A stretch of 64,000 nucleotides of DNA from Streptomyces lienomycini. Its GTDB lineage: Bacteria > Actinomycetota > Actinomycetes > Streptomycetales > Streptomycetaceae. Below, one piece after another: positions 23,432 through 32,312 of the stretch. The DNA lies in contig NZ_CP116257.1 of the NCBI RefSeq assembly GCF_027947595.1, positions 3,286,001 through 3,350,000 of the forward strand. Reading direction: 5' to 3'. A program made the position numbers and the translations under genes. The first letter of the stretch is position 1; each line of letters begins with the position of its first letter. The notes beneath the pieces were generated by a model that saw only the letters and a program-made list of their open reading frames with translations, was not told the origin of the DNA and did not search any database.

Positions 23432-25167
23432 ATGGAACTCGCCACTCCGCCACCGGCGGCGCGGGCCCCCGTCGCCTGGTACAGCTGGTGGCTGATGCCA
23501 CTGGGCCTGGGAGGCGGGACGGTGGCCGCCACGTTCATGAGCTCCGAGCGAATATCCGTGGCCGTCGCCGGCGCGGCGGCCACCGCGGCCGGCACCGTGT
23601 GCGTGCGCCTCCTGCTGCGCACCCGCGCACAGCTGAGCCGGGCCGAGGACGCCCACCGCGCCGCCCGGGCCGAACACTCCCAGCAGTGGCAGCAGCACGT
23701 GAGCGCTCTGGAGCAGCGGTTCTCCGCCGAGCGCGCCGCCCTGGACGCCCAGCTCACCGAGCAGGTACAGACGTACGAGGCACAGCTGACGGAACAGTCC
23801 CGGGTCCACGAGGACCGGCTGGCCGAGCAGGCCGCGGTCCACGAGAGCCGGCTCGCCGAGCGGACCGAGGCATGGCAGGAGCAGCTGGGCCACCAGCTGG
23901 CCGCCGTCTCCCGGCTCGCCGACGAGCAGCTGCCCGACGCGATGCGCCGACTGCGGGCCGGTGACGCCATCGACGACATCCTGCCGACCATGGAGCAGTG
24001 CGCCAAGGTGGGCGCCGACCTCCAGGCCGAGCTGCGCAAGGTCCTCAGAACCGCGCTGATCGGCGTCGAGGCGGAGTTCGACCGCTCGACCTCCGCCGAG
24101 CAGGCCGTCATCAGCGTCGGCAACCGCATCCACGTCCTGACCAGCAAGCTCCGGGGCCGCCTGCACGAGATGCAGGGCGAGCACGGCCGGCTGCCCGCCG
24201 TCGCCCGGGGCCTGATGGAACTCGACCAGGCCATCGGCCCGGCCGACTGCCTCGCCGCCAGCATCGGTGTGCTCGGCGGCTCCGACCGCCCCGGCCGGCA
24301 GTGGCAGGAACCGCAGCGGCTGCTGAGCGTGATGCGCGGCGGGATCGGCCGGATCAAGGACTTCCACCGCGTCCAGCTGCGCCACCTTCCCGAACTCGGC
24401 GTCGACGGCGGCCTGGTGGACCACCTCACGCTGATCTTCGCGCACCTGCTGGACAACGCCGCCCGCTACTCGCCGCCCACCGAGCCGGTGGTCGTCTCCG
24501 GCAAGGAGGTGCCCAACGGCGTCGGCATCGAGATCCAGGACTCCGGCAAGGGACTGAGCGAGGAGAAGAAGCGCGAGGCCGAGCACGCGCTGGCGGGCAC
24601 CTCACCCGGCGCGGGACTCGGCGGCATCTCGGAGGACGCCAACATCGGCCTGCGCGTGGTCGGCGCCCTCGCCCGCCGCTACGGCATCCGCGTCACCTTC
24701 GCCGACTCGCCGTGGCTGGGCACGTCCGTCGTGGTCGTCGTACCCCACAAGTACTTCAGCCCGCTACCCGCGGCCGCCGCTTCCTCGACCGCCGCCGTCG
24801 CGGAGCCCCCGCGACCGCCACCGCGCCCCCGGCCGTGCCCGCCGCGAGCGCGGCCCCGGGTCCCGAGGCATTCCCGGACCCCACGGGCGGGACCGGGGGC
24901 GAGACCACCCCGGGCGGCCTGCCCCGCCGCCGGAGCAGGCGTGCCGAACCGGCCGCCGGGCCGCCTTCCGCCCCGGCCGCCGCTTCCGGGCCCGCCGCGC
25001 TCCCGGCCGGCTCCGGGCCCGCCGGGCGGACTCCGGTCTCCGCCGTTCCGCCGGACGCGTCCTTCGCCGGTCTCGCCGCCTTCGCCACCGCGGGCCGCGA
25101 CCCGGGCCTCCCCGACACGACCACCGGTGGCCCGTCCACCGGGCACCGCACTGAAGAGAGCGACTAG
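23432..25167 (+). CDS. cvnA: Conservon sensor histidine kinase-like protein CvnA, with frameshift in the tail
   Basis: Two membrane helices lie near the N-terminus (WYSWWLMPLGLGGG, ISVAVAGAAATAAGTVCV), then a Gln/Glu-rich coiled coil (residues ~60-160) and an HATPase domain with N box HLLDNAARYSPP and IEIQDSGKGLSEE. This is the CvnA type, which senses a signal and works with CvnB-D. After VVPHKYFSPLPAAAASS the frame is lost at a C5 run (24806-24810). One extra C restores the usual Ala/Pro-rich tail ending GHRTEESD with a TAG at 25165. Without correction translation runs to 25540 through the next gene. ATG 23432 has GAAGGA at good spacing. Confidence 0.85.
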
Positions 25168-25172
25168 TCCCC

Positions 25173-25583
25173 ATGACGCACCAGGGAACCGACGTGAGCT
25201 GGGCGCTCCGCGACCTTGTGGAGTCCATCCAGGAGATCCGCTTCGCCCTCGTGGCCTCCAGCGACGGCAAGGCCATCACCTCCTACGGCGCCGAAGACCC
25301 CGACGACGTGGACCGCTTCGCCGCCGTGGTGGCCGGACTGCAGGCGCTGGCCCAGCCGGTCGCCGAGCAGTTCCCGCAGCACGCGGGGCAGTTGCGCCTC
25401 GCCATGATCGAGGTGGACGGCGGGCACCTGTTCGTCGTCCGCGCGGGCCTGGAGACGTATCTCGGCGTCCTCGCCCGCGAGGGCCTCGACCAGGGCCTGC
25501 TCGGCCATCAGATGCGCGACCTGGCACGCCGGATGGGTGAACTCCTCGGCACCACCCCGCGCCAGGAGGAGCACTCTGGATGA
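25173..25583 (+). CDS. cvnB: Conservon roadblock/LC7 protein CvnB
   Basis: A 136-residue protein of the roadblock/LC7 fold: SWALRDLVESIQEIRFALVA, then SSDGKAITSY and a beta-alpha region with LRLAMIEVDGGHLFVV. CvnB proteins resemble MglB-type GTPase-activating or platform proteins and interact with CvnA and the CvnD GTPase at the membrane. Start ATG lies 5 bp after the tail of cvnA; its 3' end overlaps cvnC by ATGA. Confidence 0.93.
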   Translation: MTHQGTDVSWALRDLVESIQEIRFALVASSDGKAITSYGAEDPDDVDRFAAVVAGLQALAQPVAEQFPQHAGQLRLAMIEVDGGHLFVVRAGLETYLGVLAREGLDQGLLGHQMRDLARRMGELLGTTPRQEEHSG

Positions 25584-25951
25584 GTGCTCCCCGCCGACCG
25601 ACCGATCCGTCCGGTCTCGAGCGCTACTACGTCCTCACCGGAGGACGCAGCGGGCCGGGCGGTTCGGCGTCGACCCTCGACGTGGCGACCCTCGTCGTCT
25701 CCCGTGCCGTGCCCTTACCGGGCATGCAGCACGAGCACGAGGAGATACTCCGGCGCTGCCGCGAACCGCTGTCGGTGGCCGAACTCGGCGCCCACCTTCA
25801 CCTGCCCTTCAACATCCTCGCGGTGCTGCTGTCCGACCTGCTCCAGGCGGGCCGCGTCGAAGCCCGTGATCCGATCCCGGCACTCGACGCCGGTCGCGGG
25901 CCCGACCTCGCGCTCCTTGAGGAGGTACTCAGTGGACTTCAAAGGCTTTGA
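25580..25951 (+). CDS. cvnC: Conservon DUF742 protein CvnC
   Basis: A 123-residue DUF742 protein. Typical elements are YYVLTGGRS near the start, LDVATLVVSR, EILRRCREPLSVAELGAHL and LPFNILAVLLSDLLQAG, giving a winged-helix-like fold. CvnC is part of the conserved four-gene signalling set; its biochemical role is not settled. It overlaps cvnB by ATGA, and its last 20 bp overlap the GTG start of cvnD. Confidence 0.93.
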   Translation: MSAPRRPTDPSGLERYYVLTGGRSGPGGSASTLDVATLVVSRAVPLPGMQHEHEEILRRCREPLSVAELGAHLHLPFNILAVLLSDLLQAGRVEARDPIPALDAGRGPDLALLEEVLSGLQRL

Positions 25952-26537
25952 CCGACCGGGGTCACCGACGGCCGGGGACACCCGCTCGGTGAAGGTCATG
26001 ATCGCCGGGGGCTTCGGCACCGGCAAGACCACCATGGTCCGCTCCGTCAGCGACATCAAACCGCTGACCACCGAGGAGACCCTCACCCAGGCCAGCGTGG
26101 ACGTCGACCACCTCATCGGCGTGGCCGACAAGACGCAGACCACGGTCAGCCTGGACTTCGGCAAGATCGGCCTCAACGACACGCTGATGCTGTACCTCTT
26201 CGGAACCCCGGGCCAGGAGCGCTTCTGGTTCCTGTGGAACGGCCTGTTCAAGGGCGCGCTCGGCGCGGTCGTCCTGGTGGACACCCGGCGGCTCGCCTCC
26301 AGCTTCCGGGCCATCGAGGAGATGGAGCGGCAGCAGGTCCCCTTCGTCATCGCGCTCAACGTCTTCCCCGACTCCCGCGACTACCCGGCCGAGGAGATCC
26401 GCGACGCCCTCGACATCCCCCCGCACACGCCGGTCGTCTCCTTCGACGCCCGCGACCGCACCGCCAGCCGCGATGTGCTGGTCACCCTGATCCGGCATCT
26501 GAAGGACCGCTCGGCCGCCGCCCTGGAGCCCCGATGA
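25932..26537 (+). CDS. cvnD: Conservon small GTPase CvnD
   Basis: A 201-residue MglA/Ras-like GTPase. The P-loop is GGFGTGKTT (residues ~24-32), switch II region is FGTPGQERFWFLW, and the base-specific motif is ALNVFPDSRD in place of NKxD, as usual in CvnD. The GTG start at 25932 has GGAGG about 7 nt upstream. It ends in an ATGA overlap with the P450 gene, so all five genes are translationally linked. Conservons act as G-protein-like signalling complexes that influence development or secondary metabolism. Confidence 0.93.
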   Translation: MDFKGFDRPGSPTAGDTRSVKVMIAGGFGTGKTTMVRSVSDIKPLTTEETLTQASVDVDHLIGVADKTQTTVSLDFGKIGLNDTLMLYLFGTPGQERFWFLWNGLFKGALGAVVLVDTRRLASSFRAIEEMERQQVPFVIALNVFPDSRDYPAEEIRDALDIPPHTPVVSFDARDRTASRDVLVTLIRHLKDRSAAALEPR

Positions 26538-27778
26538 ACGACGACCAGACCCCGCCCGCCGCCACGGGCGGCGGCTGCCCCGTCGCCCACGGCGAGGGCG
26601 TCACCCGGCTCTACGGACCCGAGGCGGCCGACCCGCACGACATCTACACGCGGCTGCGCAAGGAACACGGCAGTGTGGCACCGGTACTGCTGGAGGGCGA
26701 CGTCCCCGCCTGGCTGGTGCTCGGCTACCGCGAGAACCGGCGGGTGCTCGACAACCCCCTCCAGTTCAGCCGCGACTCGCGGAGCTGGCGGGACTTCCGC
26801 GACGGCCGGGTGGAGCAGACGTCGCCGCTGATGCAGATGGTGGGCTGGCGCCCCGACTGCGTCTCCCAGGACGGCGAACCGCACCGCCGGCTGCGCGGAG
26901 CCGTCACCGACAACCTGTACGCCGTCGCCGGCCGGGGCATCCGCCGCCACGTCACCCACTTCGCCAACAAGCAGATCGACGCGTTCGCCGACGCGGGCCG
27001 CGCCGACCTGGTGGGGGACTTCGCCGAGTACCTGCCCATGCTGGTCCTCACCCGTGTCTTCGGGCTCGCCGAACGGGAGGGGCGCACCCTCGCCGAGTCC
27101 AGCAACCAGGTGATCAAGGGCGGCGCGGACGCCCTCACGCACAACGGGCGCATCATGGGCATCCTCGGCGAACTCGCCGCGCGCAAGCGGGAGGAGCCCG
27201 GCTCCGACTTCGCCTCGGGGCTCATCGGGCACCACTCCGGCCTCGACGAGGACGAGATCGTCAACCATCTGCGCCTGGTGCTGATCACCGCGCACACCAC
27301 CACCAGCAACCTGCTGGCCCGCGCGCTCCAACTGGTCCTCACCGACACCACCCGGCTCTCCGGCCTGGTGAGCGGTCAGCTGAACATGTCCGCGGTGGTG
27401 GAGGAGGTGATGTGGAACTCCCCGCCGCTCGCCGTGCTGCCGGGCCGGTTCGCCACCGCCGATCTGGAACTGGGCGGCTGCCCGGTCAAGGAGGGCGACC
27501 TGCTCGTGCTGGGCCTCGCGGCCGGCAACCACGACCCGGAGATCCGCCCCGACACCGCCGTCTCCGTCCAGGGCAACGCCTCGCACCTCGCCTTCAGCGC
27601 GGGCCCCCACGAGTGCCCGGGGCAGAGCATCGGCCAGGCCATCATCGAGACGGCCGTCGACGTCCTGCTGCACCGGCTGCCGGGGCTGCGCCTGGCCGTG
27701 CCGTCGGCCGACCTCACCTCCACGGCCTCCACCTGGGAGTCGCGTCTGGACAGCCTGCCGGTGGAGTTCGCCGCGTAG
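26534..27778 (+). CDS. Conservon-linked cytochrome P450 lacking ExxR (CYP157-like)
   Basis: A 414-residue P450. The heme loop is FSAGPHECPGQ with Cys361. The I-helix region reads LITAHTTTSNLL, without the usual acidic residue before Thr. The K-helix, normally ExxR, reads E291-V-M-W294 (EEVMWNSPP), so the near-universal Arg is Trp. The CYP157 family, found in conservons, is described as lacking the ExxR Arg, which fits. Whether it has monooxygenase activity is open; it may work as a redox sensor or use another partner. It ends the conservon operon, before a strong terminator. Confidence 0.9.
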   Translation: MNDDQTPPAATGGGCPVAHGEGVTRLYGPEAADPHDIYTRLRKEHGSVAPVLLEGDVPAWLVLGYRENRRVLDNPLQFSRDSRSWRDFRDGRVEQTSPLMQMVGWRPDCVSQDGEPHRRLRGAVTDNLYAVAGRGIRRHVTHFANKQIDAFADAGRADLVGDFAEYLPMLVLTRVFGLAEREGRTLAESSNQVIKGGADALTHNGRIMGILGELAARKREEPGSDFASGLIGHHSGLDEDEIVNHLRLVLITAHTTTSNLLARALQLVLTDTTRLSGLVSGQLNMSAVVEEVMWNSPPLAVLPGRFATADLELGGCPVKEGDLLVLGLAAGNHDPEIRPDTAVSVQGNASHLAFSAGPHECPGQSIGQAIIETAVDVLLHRLPGLRLAVPSADLTSTASTWESRLDSLPVEFAA

Positions 27779-27791
27779 CCGCGCGGGAGGA

Positions 27792-27840
27792 CGGGAGGGC
27801 GCCGCCCGGCCGGAGGGGTCCGGGCCGGGCGGCGCTCCCG
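27792..27840. terminator. Bidirectional terminator between P450 and terpene synthase
   Basis: GCGCCGCCCGGCC (27799-27811) pairs perfectly with GGCCGGGCGGCGC (27823-27835), extended by CGGGAG/CTCCCG outside. It is placed exactly between the convergent stops of the conservon P450 and the terpene synthase. Confidence 0.88.
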
Positions 27841-27842
27841 TC

Positions 27843-28874
27843 TCACACGCTCAGCAGGTCGTCCACCGATCCCCGCCCGGCCAGTTCCGCCGTGGCCACC
27901 GGACCCTCCTTGGCCGCCGCGTACCGGCCGCTGGTCAGCGCCCACTCGTAGTTGCCGTTGATCCAGTGCTGGATGGCCTCCACCCCCATCCGCACCCGTG
28001 CCCGCCCGTCGGCGTCCAGCCCCAGCTCGGCGCACATCTCCGGCACCCGCGCCTCGCAGGCGACGTACGCGTCGAGGCAGGCGGTCGTCATGCGGTACGC
28101 CTCGTCGGCGGCCTCCTGCCACGAGCAGCCGCGTTCCCGGTGCAGGACGGCGATGAGGTTGTGGCCGTCGCCCCGGCGGCGCTCGCGCTCGAAGGAGTGG
28201 ATGTCGTTCATGAACCCGATGGTGTCCGCCGCCAGGTCCCGCATCCGCTCCATCAGCGGGTGCGCCATCGCCGCGGCCGGCACCTCGAAGCCGCGGCTGC
28301 GCTCGCCCGCGTCGATGCTGTGGTGGATGCCGACCGTGCGGCGCCGGAAGACGGCGTACTCCTCCAGCCCGAGCGTGGCGGCACGGCCGCGGGCCGCCAG
28401 GTCGACCTCCTCGCAGTGCGCCACCAGGAACCGGCCCCAGGAGGCGGCGAACCGCGACGTCCAAGTCAGGGACATGCCATCCGAAAGGTGGTCCCAGACC
28501 TCCGCCCAGGCCAGCGTGATGGGGCACTCCACCCGCGGCGCGGTGCCCGCCGGCCGGAGCGGCGTGGCGATCAGTTCGCGCGCCACCTCCGCTATGCGCT
28601 CCGCGCGGTCGGGCCGGGCCGCGTCGAACTGGTCGTCGAAGAGGAAGGCGAGGGAGAACCAGTTCATCAGGACGACCATGTCGTCCGCCGACGCGTGGGG
28701 GTAGGTGCGGGCCGCGGCCCCGGCGAGGTCCCAGGACCGGTACTCGTCGAACCCGGCCCGGCTGCGCACCAGCCCCCGTTCCCGCACCCACCGCAGATGC
28801 TGTTCACGGGCCCGGTCGAGATGCGGGCTCACGGGGGTTTCGAAGGGGAGGTCGAAGCGGACGTCCTGAGACAT
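27843..28874 (-). CDS. Class I terpene synthase (sesquiterpene cyclase type)
   Basis: A 343-residue bacterial class I terpene cyclase. The first metal motif is DDQFD (residues 80-84) in FLFDDQFDA. The second, NDIHSFERE (223-231), is a complete ND-x-x-S-x-x-x-E. HWINGNYEW lies near the C-terminus. Length and motifs fit enzymes such as pentalenene or epi-isozizaene synthase, which ionise farnesyl diphosphate with three magnesium ions; the product here cannot be read from sequence. No prenyl transferase or other P450 is in the same operon. It faces the conservon, whose P450 may or may not act on the product. ATG 28874 has AAAGGAAA upstream. Confidence 0.92.
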   Translation of the reverse strand: MSQDVRFDLPFETPVSPHLDRAREQHLRWVRERGLVRSRAGFDEYRSWDLAGAAARTYPHASADDMVVLMNWFSLAFLFDDQFDAARPDRAERIAEVARELIATPLRPAGTAPRVECPITLAWAEVWDHLSDGMSLTWTSRFAASWGRFLVAHCEEVDLAARGRAATLGLEEYAVFRRRTVGIHHSIDAGERSRGFEVPAAAMAHPLMERMRDLAADTIGFMNDIHSFERERRRGDGHNLIAVLHRERGCSWQEAADEAYRMTTACLDAYVACEARVPEMCAELGLDADGRARVRMGVEAIQHWINGNYEWALTSGRYAAAKEGPVATAELAGRGSVDDLLSV

Positions 28875-29213
28875 GTGTTTCCTTTCGGGAGACGGAGCGC
28901 AGAGTCCCCCCGGCCCTGCCGACGGACGGCCGTCCGACCGCCCGCGCACACTCGAACTGGCTTCCCGGACGCGAAAGTTGAACCGAGAAGCAGTAAGAGG
29001 CTGCCCCGACCCTAAATGATCTACGCGGAGTCCGTCGGTGATCTTCGCAACTGCCCGGCGGCGACACGGCCGCGAGCGTTCACCCGTGCGGCCCGCCGGG
29101 TGCGGCACCCACCCGGGGCGGCCGCCCACCGACTGATTCGGCCGGGCCGGGATATCAGCAAGGTACAGGGCACGGGGTACGACGCCCCGCGCCCCGAATC
29201 CTTCGGAGGAGAC
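28875..29213. other. Divergent promoter region, 339 bp
   Basis: No gene recognised. It carries the promoters of the terpene synthase (-) and the VOC protein (+). A relatively AT-rich patch near 28970-29050 is the likely place for the terpene synthase promoter. No clear palindrome or known operator was found. Confidence 0.4.
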
Positions 29214-29609
29214 ATGGCACTGGTCAACGCGGGCGTCGTGGTGCTCGACTGCGCCGAACCCGAGCGGCTCGCCGAGTTCTACAAGGGGCTGCTGGGCGCG
29301 GAGGAGAGCGACGTGAGCGCCAACCGGATCGAGATCGAGGGCCCCCGCGGTTTCCGCATGGCCTTCCGGCGGGACGTGAACGCCACGCCGCCGAGCTGGC
29401 CGCGCCCGGAGAACTCCCTCCAGGTCCACCTGGACTTCGTGGTCGCCGACCTGGACGAGGCCGAGCGGGCGATCGTGGGGCTCGGCGGCCGTCCGGTGGA
29501 GGCGAAGGACCCGGCCGGCCCGTACGAGGAGCGCGGCTTCTCCGACCCGGCCGGCCACTCCTTCACCCTGCGCCTGGCCCTCGCACCGACGGCGCCCAAG
29601 CAGGGCTAG
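29214..29609 (+). CDS. VOC superfamily (glyoxalase-like) protein
   Basis: A 131-residue protein with the paired beta-alpha-beta-beta-beta units of the vicinal oxygen chelate fold: VVVLDCAEPERLAEFYKGLL at the start and LDFVVADLDEAERAIVGLGG in the second half, ending with FSDPAGHSFTLR. The possible metal ligands (His and Glu) are not complete in a way that identifies glyoxalase I, so it could be a dioxygenase-like, resistance or binding protein. ATG has GGAGGA 3 nt upstream. Confidence 0.88.
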   Translation: MALVNAGVVVLDCAEPERLAEFYKGLLGAEESDVSANRIEIEGPRGFRMAFRRDVNATPPSWPRPENSLQVHLDFVVADLDEAERAIVGLGGRPVEAKDPAGPYEERGFSDPAGHSFTLRLALAPTAPKQG

Positions 29610-29636
29610 GAAAGGGCCCTGCCCGGGCGCCGCGGA

Positions 29637-29655
29637 GGGGAGGGGAGGGGAGGGG
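29637..29655 (+). repeat. G-quadruplex motif (GGGGA)3GGGG
   Basis: Four runs of four G separated by single A residues on the plus strand, in the 57-bp space between the convergent VOC and DUF4235 genes. It meets the standard sequence definition of a very stable G-quadruplex. It may help end the VOC transcript. Confidence 0.8.
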
Positions 29656-29666
29656 CGCCGGGGCGT

Positions 29667-29969
29667 TCAGTCCCGGCCGCCCTTCCCGCCGACCGGCCAG
29701 GCTCCGGTCGAGCGCTCGATGGCCTTGGCACCCGTACGGTCCACCGCGCTGCGCACCGCGGCGAAGATGGCGCCCTGGATCGCGGCGGCCAGCAGGATCT
29801 CGCCCCAGCCGCGGTCCGGGTCCAGGGCGTCGGGCGCGTCGTCCTCGTGCCGGATCATCTTCCAGGTCTTCTGGAAGGTCATCCCGGCCAGCGTGCCGCC
29901 CAGCCAGCCGAGCGCGAACCCGACGGGCTTGTAGGCGAGGGGGAGCTTCTTCTTCTTGGTCTTCGCCAT
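29667..29969 (-). CDS. DUF4235 family small membrane protein
   Basis: A 100-residue protein with a Lys-rich start (KTKKKKLPLAYKPVGFALGW), a hydrophobic helix LGWLGGTLAGMTFQ, a short acidic stretch and a second helix ILLAAAIQGAIFAAVRSAVDR. This is the DUF4235 layout, widespread in actinobacteria and without known role. ATG 29969 has AAGGAGA about 6 nt upstream. It follows the GST gene by 53 bp on the same strand, probably in one transcript. Confidence 0.88.
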   Translation of the reverse strand: MAKTKKKKLPLAYKPVGFALGWLGGTLAGMTFQKTWKMIRHEDDAPDALDPDRGWGEILLAAAIQGAIFAAVRSAVDRTGAKAIERSTGAWPVGGKGGRD

Positions 29970-30022
29970 GGGGATCTCCTTGCCTCGTGTGCGCTGCATG
30001 GTCGTACGCGTACCGGTGCGGG

Positions 30023-31048
30023 TCAGGGCCTGCCCCGCACCGGTACCTCCTCGTCGGCCCGTACCGGCCCCGGCGGGGTGCCGTCGCCGAACGGACGGCC
30101 GCCCAGCTCCTCGCGGTGGTGCGGGGTGAGCCAGCCGGACAGGTCCGGGCCCATGGGCACGATGGCGGTCGGGTTGATGCCGGTGTGCACCTGGTAGTAG
30201 TGGCGCTTGATGTGGTCGAAGTCGACCGTGTCCCCGAATCCGGGCGTCTGGAACAGGTCGCGGACGTACCCCCACAGCACCGGGTTCTCCGTCAGCTTCC
30301 AGCGGTTGCACTTGAAGTGGCCGTGGTACACCGCGTCGAAGCGGACCAGCGTCGTGAACAGCCGGATGTCCGCCTCGGTGATCGTGTCGCCGACCAGGTA
30401 GCGCTGCCGTTCCAGCCGGGGCACGAGCTGCTCCAGGCGCCCGAACACGCCCGCGCAGGCGGCCTCGTACTCCTCCTGGCCGGTCGCGAAGCCCGCCCGG
30501 TACACGCCGTTGTTGACGTCCTCGTACACCCCCGCCATCACCTCGTCGATCTCGTCGCGCCGGGCGTGCGGATACAGGTCGGGCGCATCCGGACGGTGCA
30601 GGGAGGCCCACTCGGTCGCGAGATCGAGCGTGATCTGCTGGTAGTCGTTGGTGACGAGCCGTCCGCTGGGCACGTCGACGACCGCGGGCACGCTCACCCC
30701 GCCCGGATAGCCCCTCTCCCGCCGGTCGTACGCCTCGCTCAGGTAGCGGATGCCGAGGACGGGGTCCCGGCCGTCCGGGTCCAGCGTGAACCGCCAGCTG
30801 CGGTCGTCCTGGACCGGGTCGGCGACCGCCAGGGACAGGGCGTCCTCCAGACCGAGCAGCCGCCGCGAGACCAGGGCCCGGCTCGCCCACGGGCAGGCGC
30901 GGCTCACCACCAGCCGGTAGCGGCCGGCCTCCACCGGCCAGCCGTCCCGGCCGTCCGCCGTGATCCGGTCCGCGAAGTGGCTGCGGGACCGTTTGAACGC
31001 CTTCCTTCCGTAGCCGCTGTTCCCGGGCGTCCCGCCGTCACCGCTCAT
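30023..31048 (-). CDS. Glutathionyl-hydroquinone reductase-like (ECM4/YqjG) protein
   Basis: A 341-residue member of the Xi-class GST family. The catalytic Cys motif is SRACPWASRALV. The large loop has YPGGVSVPAVVD and VTNDYQQITLDL, and the C-terminal helical domain includes DITEADIRLF-type residues (GDTITEADIRLFTTLVRFD) and HYYQVHTGINPTAIVP. Enzymes of this type reduce glutathionyl-hydroquinones; actinomycetes use mycothiol, so the thiol partner is inferred to be mycothiol. ATG 31048 is divergent from the CDF transporter. Confidence 0.9.
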   Translation of the reverse strand: MSGDGGTPGNSGYGRKAFKRSRSHFADRITADGRDGWPVEAGRYRLVVSRACPWASRALVSRRLLGLEDALSLAVADPVQDDRSWRFTLDPDGRDPVLGIRYLSEAYDRRERGYPGGVSVPAVVDVPSGRLVTNDYQQITLDLATEWASLHRPDAPDLYPHARRDEIDEVMAGVYEDVNNGVYRAGFATGQEEYEAACAGVFGRLEQLVPRLERQRYLVGDTITEADIRLFTTLVRFDAVYHGHFKCNRWKLTENPVLWGYVRDLFQTPGFGDTVDFDHIKRHYYQVHTGINPTAIVPMGPDLSGWLTPHHREELGGRPFGDGTPPGPVRADEEVPVRGRP

Positions 31049-31221
31049 GACCCTGCCTTCCCGCCGTTCGTCTCCGTGCGCCGTGCGCTCTCGTACTGGT
31101 GTTCCTGTGCGCAGGTGCCCTTGTAGAGGCGTTCCCCGTTTTCGGCCGTCGGCACTGGTGGACACCCGTCGGACATGTCGGTCGGGGTGTGAGCGGCGGG
31201 GACCCGGGCAGTCGGGCCTTC

Positions 31222-32247
31222 GTGAGTGGGACAGCCGTGGAAGAGAAATCGGGCCCGAAGGCCGACCGCAGGACACGCGTCACCGTGCTGGTGGCCCTCG
31301 CGGCCAATCTGGTGATCGCCGTCGCCAAGGCGGTCGGCGGATTCCTCGCGGGCTCGCCCGCCCTGCTGTCGGAGGCCGCGCACTCGGTGGCGGACAGCAT
31401 GAACGAGATCTTCCTGCTCGCCGCCCTGCGCCGCAGCCGCCGGCCCGCCGACCGGAGGCACCCCTTCGGCTACGGCAAGGAACGGTTCTTCTGGTCGCTC
31501 CTGGCGGCCGTCGGCATCTTCGTCATGGGCGGCTGCTTCTCCTTCTTCCAGGGCGTCGAGGCCCTGCGCAACGGCGCGGACGAGGAACTCGGCGGCTACG
31601 TGGCCGGCCTGATCGTGCTCGGCGTCGCCCTGCTGGCCGAGGGCGGCTCCCTGCTGCGGGCCCTGCACCAGGTGCGGGGGCAGGGCGGGATCGCCGTCGG
31701 GCTGCGCGACCCGGCGCTGCGCACGGTCGTCGCCGAGGACGGCACGGCGGTGCTCGGCGTGACCCTCGCCATGACCGGCATGGCGCTGCACATGGTCACC
31801 GGGCAGGTGGTGTGGGAGGCCAGTGCCTCGCTCGCCATCGGCGCGCTGCTGGTCTACGTGGCCTACCGGCTCGGCCGCGAGGCCCGCGACCAGCTCATCG
31901 GCGAGGCCGCCGACCCCGAGGCCAGCGGCCGGATCCGGGCGCTGCTGCGGGCCCAGCCGGAGATCGACAGCGTCGAGGCGCTGTTCACCATGAAGACCGG
32001 CCTCGACTCCGCGCTGGTGGCCGCCCGCGTCGACCTGGTGCCGGGCCTGGACAGCGAGCGGGTGGAGGAGGTCGCCGTGCGCATCAAGAGGTCGATCACC
32101 CACACCGTCCCGGAGGCGAGCCAGGTCTTCCTGGACGTCACCGACCGGCTCGCGCGGGAGGCGGCCCAGAGCCCCGCCGCGACACCGGAGAGCCGGGCCG
32201 CGACAGCGGAAGGCCCCGCCGCGACGGGGGAACGCGGCGGGGCCTGA
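31222..32247 (+). CDS. Cation diffusion facilitator (CDF) family transporter
   Basis: A membrane protein of about 340 residues with about six helices. The first metal site region is LLSEAAHSVADSMNEIFLL (H-x3-D pattern), followed by HPFGYGKERFFWSLLAAVG, both classic CDF/ZnT signatures. A C-terminal cytoplasmic ferredoxin-like domain (~240-310) has IDSVEALFTMKTGLDSALVA. It exports divalent metal ions such as Zn, Fe, Co or Mn in exchange for protons; the ion is not certain. The start is uncertain: GTG 31222 or GTG 31237, neither with a strong ribosome site. The tail is Ala/Pro rich. Confidence 0.87.
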   Translation: MSGTAVEEKSGPKADRRTRVTVLVALAANLVIAVAKAVGGFLAGSPALLSEAAHSVADSMNEIFLLAALRRSRRPADRRHPFGYGKERFFWSLLAAVGIFVMGGCFSFFQGVEALRNGADEELGGYVAGLIVLGVALLAEGGSLLRALHQVRGQGGIAVGLRDPALRTVVAEDGTAVLGVTLAMTGMALHMVTGQVVWEASASLAIGALLVYVAYRLGREARDQLIGEAADPEASGRIRALLRAQPEIDSVEALFTMKTGLDSALVAARVDLVPGLDSERVEEVAVRIKRSITHTVPEASQVFLDVTDRLAREAAQSPAATPESRAATAEGPAATGERGGA

Positions 32248-32312
32248 ACGACGTGTTCCCGGCGCGAGCCGGTCCATGCACGCCGGGCCGGGCTGATCCC
32301 GAGCCCGTCCGG

